DNA of 64,000 nucleotides, taken from NCBI GenBank assembly GCA_040398845.1, contig JBBATH010000001.1:412222-476221 (forward strand). Reading direction: 5' to 3'. The position numbers and the translations under genes were made by a program. Shown piece by piece: positions 62,405 through 64,000 of the stretch; position 1 is the stretch's first letter, and each line of letters starts with the position of its first letter. The notes under the pieces are model-generated. The model saw only the letters and a program-made list of their open reading frames with translations. It was not told the DNA's origin and made no database searches. This stretch comes from WLND01 sp040398845 (GTDB taxonomy: Bacteria; Actinomycetota; Actinomycetes; S36-B12).

Positions 62405-63691
62405 GTGACGAACTCAACAATCCTCGACGAACTCCTCTGGCGCGAGCTCATCGCGCAGAGCACGGATCTTGGGGCGCTTCAGGCCGCAGCCGACGCTGGT
62501 CCGATGACCCTGTACTGCGGGTTCGACCCAACTGCCCCGAGTCTGCATCTTGGAAATCTGGCGCAGATCCTTACTGTTCGACGATTCCAGCAGGTTGGCC
62601 ACCGACCGCTTGCGCTCGTCGGAGGTGCCACGGGGCTTATCGGCGACCCGAAGATGACCGGCGAACGGCAGCTGAACCCGCGCGACATCGTGGAGGACTG
62701 GGTCAGTCGCATCCGTGGCCAGTTGGAGACCTTCTACGACTTCACCGGCACGAATGCAGCCGTCATGGTGAACAACTATGACTGGACCGAAGGTGTGTCA
62801 GTTCTGGAGTTCCTCCGCGACATCGGCAAGCATTTCAGCGTGAACCGCATGCTGGACCGCGAAGCTGTGGCGACGCGTCTGGCCAAGGAGGGCATCTCCT
62901 ACACCGAATTCAGCTACCAGTTGCTGCAATCCTTCGACTATCTGCAGCTGTTTAGGAAATATGGATGCTCGCTACAGACTGGCGGCTCTGATCAGTGGGG
63001 CAACATCACGGCAGGCGTCGACTTGATTCGACGGGTGGAGCAAGCGAGCGTCCATGCCTTGACAACCCCGCTCCTGACCAAGGCTGATGGCACGAAGTTT
63101 GGTAAGACTGAGTCAGGAACCATCTGGTTAGATCCTGGACTGACGAGTCCTTACGCGTTCTTCCAGTTCTGGTTGAACGCAGATGACCGTGACGTTCCCA
63201 CTCTGTTGCGAACGTTCAGTTTCTCAGCACGACCACGAATCGAGGAGCTCCTGACCGCGACGGCTGAGCGACCACATGAGCGGGCCGCGCAACGAGCGCT
63301 GGCGCAGGAATTGACCGCGCTCGTGCACGGGGAGGTGGAGCAACGAGCGGCCGAATCGGCCGGCCTTGCCCTATTCGGCCAAGGGGATCTCGAGGCGTTA
63401 CCAGCCTCAGCCCTGGCGGCAGCGCTCACCGAGGCACCGAACGCGGTGGTAGCGGCTGGGGAAATTCAAGGCGGAGCCCTCCCGGCTGTTGAGGATCTCC
63501 TCGTGCGTTGCGGACTAGCTTCGAGCAGAAGTCAAGCGCGTCGAACCGTGAGCGAAGGAGGTGCCTACCTCAACAACGAACGGGTCTCGAACGAGGGTCA
63601 TGTCCCGAAGTTGGGAGATCTCCTACACGGTGAGTGGCTTGTGCTCCGTCGAGGGAAACGTACTGTTGGTGGAATCAGGGTGGAGCAATAA
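62405..63691 (+). CDS. tyrS: Tyrosyl-tRNA synthetase
   Basis: 428 aa, a class I synthetase of the bacterial TyrRS type. The HIGH-like motif appears in FDPTAPSLHLGNL, the KMSKS-like loop as KFGKT in KADGTKFGKTESG, and the tyrosine pocket as YTEFSYQLLQSFDYLQL. The C-terminal S4 RNA-binding domain starts near residue 362 (VEDLLVRCGLASSRSQARRTVSEGGAYLNNERV). GTG at 62405 with an AAAGGA SD 8 nt upstream is chosen over GTG at 62387. It stands directly before the rRNA operon. Confidence 0.96.
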   Translation: MTNSTILDELLWRELIAQSTDLGALQAAADAGPMTLYCGFDPTAPSLHLGNLAQILTVRRFQQVGHRPLALVGGATGLIGDPKMTGERQLNPRDIVEDWVSRIRGQLETFYDFTGTNAAVMVNNYDWTEGVSVLEFLRDIGKHFSVNRMLDREAVATRLAKEGISYTEFSYQLLQSFDYLQLFRKYGCSLQTGGSDQWGNITAGVDLIRRVEQASVHALTTPLLTKADGTKFGKTESGTIWLDPGLTSPYAFFQFWLNADDRDVPTLLRTFSFSARPRIEELLTATAERPHERAAQRALAQELTALVHGEVEQRAAESAGLALFGQGDLEALPASALAAALTEAPNAVVAAGEIQGGALPAVEDLLVRCGLASSRSQARRTVSEGGAYLNNERVSNEGHVPKLGDLLHGEWLVLRRGKRTVGGIRVEQ

Positions 63692-63756
63692 TACATTGCA
63701 GCGCATGAAGAACGCAGGTTCACAGACTCAAAACAACACATGCGCGACATCGCGAT

Positions 63757-63785
63757 TTGACCTTGGCGACATGACAACGTAATGT
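63757..63785 (+). promoter_or_regulatory. rRNA operon promoter
   Basis: TTGACC (63757-63762) and TAATGT (63780-63785) are separated by exactly 17 nt, the only near-consensus sigma-A type -35/-10 pair I found in the window. An A-rich stretch (63729-63741, CAAAACAACACA) just upstream could act as an UP element. It lies between tyrS and the rRNA leader, consistent with a strong rrn promoter. Confidence 0.75.
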
Positions 63786-64000
63786 TTGCACTCCCGCAGG
63801 GGAGGAACGGACACTAAGTCGCACTGAGTGCGCCAAGCTAGGCCGGTTCCCGCGGGCAACGAAGTGAGAAGATTCCGAGCTTGCGCTGAAAGTGGCATGT
63901 CAGGCGGATGAGCGAGAGAAGATAAACGTTCGAATTGCCCCAATGTTCGGCTGGAAGGCTGGGTGGTGGTGTGTGCCCGTACCTTGAGAACTCAACAGCG
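63786..64000 (+). promoter_or_regulatory. 5' leader of a 16S-23S-5S rRNA operon (continues beyond the window)
   Basis: The 309-nt stretch from the end of tyrS to the window edge has no gene. It holds the rrn promoter, a hairpin CTCCC / GGGAG (63791-63803) and, at the very end, CTTGAGAACTCAACAGCG (63983-64000). This last string is the antitermination/processing sequence that precedes 16S rRNA in many actinobacteria (GAGAACTCAA core). The 16S gene should begin shortly after position 64000. Confidence 0.8.

Noticed and set aside
63728..63943. 71-codon minus-strand open frame near the window end
   Set aside because: It lies over the rRNA promoter and leader and has no similarity to a known protein.

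Overview
The window is a continuous piece of a high-GC actinobacterial chromosome, carrying mostly core metabolic and informational genes. The placement rests on several things visible in the sequence: a mycobacterial-type integration host factor gene next to gmk and rpoZ, an apparently helicase-dead PriA, a mycothiol-dependent formaldehyde dehydrogenase with its metallo-hydrolase partner, a CysN-CysC fusion, the familiar actinobacterial order pyrR-B-C-carAB-pyrF-mihF-gmk-rpoZ-coaBC-metK-priA-fmt-rsmB-rpe-rib-hisEG, and many leaderless promoters. The pyrK-pyrD (type 1B) pair is not the usual mycobacterial arrangement, so this is probably another, perhaps uncultivated, actinobacterial lineage. 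I do not assign a species.

Layout. 1-3191: end of gltB, gltD and pyk. 3197-17269: a long, translationally coupled operon for pyrimidine synthesis (pyrR, pyrB, pyrC, carA, carB, pyrK, pyrD, pyrF) that continues into mihF, gmk, rpoZ, coaBC and then metK; it is headed by a PyrR-binding RNA hairpin that contains the pyrR ribosome binding site. 17287-22262: priA, def, fmt, rsmB. 22318-27976: rpe, ribD, ribC, ribBA, ribH, then hisE, hisG and a hotdog thioesterase. 28211-32927: a complete branched-chain-amino-acid-type ABC transporter. 32936-41879: an accessory catabolic island. It has a minus-strand operon (gentisate 1,2-dioxygenase, tartrate/D-malate dehydrogenase, two-subunit indolepyruvate-type 2-oxoacid:ferredoxin oxidoreductase, DUF2461 protein) and a divergent plus-strand pair (nitrilase, FAH-family hydrolase). 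42055-45044: minus-strand MBL hydrolase, S-(hydroxymethyl)mycothiol dehydrogenase and a CynX-like MFS permease. 45075-47980: SseB-like gene, infC-rpmI-rplT and an rRNA methyltransferase. 47993-51581: a putative 2-oxoglutarate/Fe(II) oxygenase coupled to cysD and cysNC. 51626-55215: pheST. 55281-61615: argC-J-B-D-R-H, without argF or argG. 61694-63691: a 3-methyladenine DNA glycosylase and tyrS. 63692-64000: promoter and leader of an rRNA operon, whose 16S gene lies just beyond the window.

How the genes work together. Glutamine and glutamate metabolism (gltBD, carAB) feeds pyrimidine and arginine synthesis. PyrR RNA control and ArgR (encoded in the arg cluster) are the visible feedback devices. 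The most novel reading is in the catabolic island: a gentisate dioxygenase whose stop overlaps the start of a D-malate/tartrate dehydrogenase, with a FAH-type hydrolase nearby and no maleylpyruvate isomerase. This fits an isomerase-free gentisate route through maleate and D-malate. A second candidate is the oxygenase-cysD-cysNC unit, which may couple hydroxylation with sulfate activation.

Two start codons are clearly non-canonical (ATC for infC, CTG for coaBC) and a third is probable (TTG for the rRNA methyltransferase). Several genes share a TAGGCT/TAGCCT/TACTCT -10 box 6-7 nt before the start codon, so their mRNAs are probably leaderless. A hairpin family with the constant loop AGAATCC occurs three times in two intergenic regions. 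No tRNA, CRISPR array, insertion sequence or prophage gene was seen.
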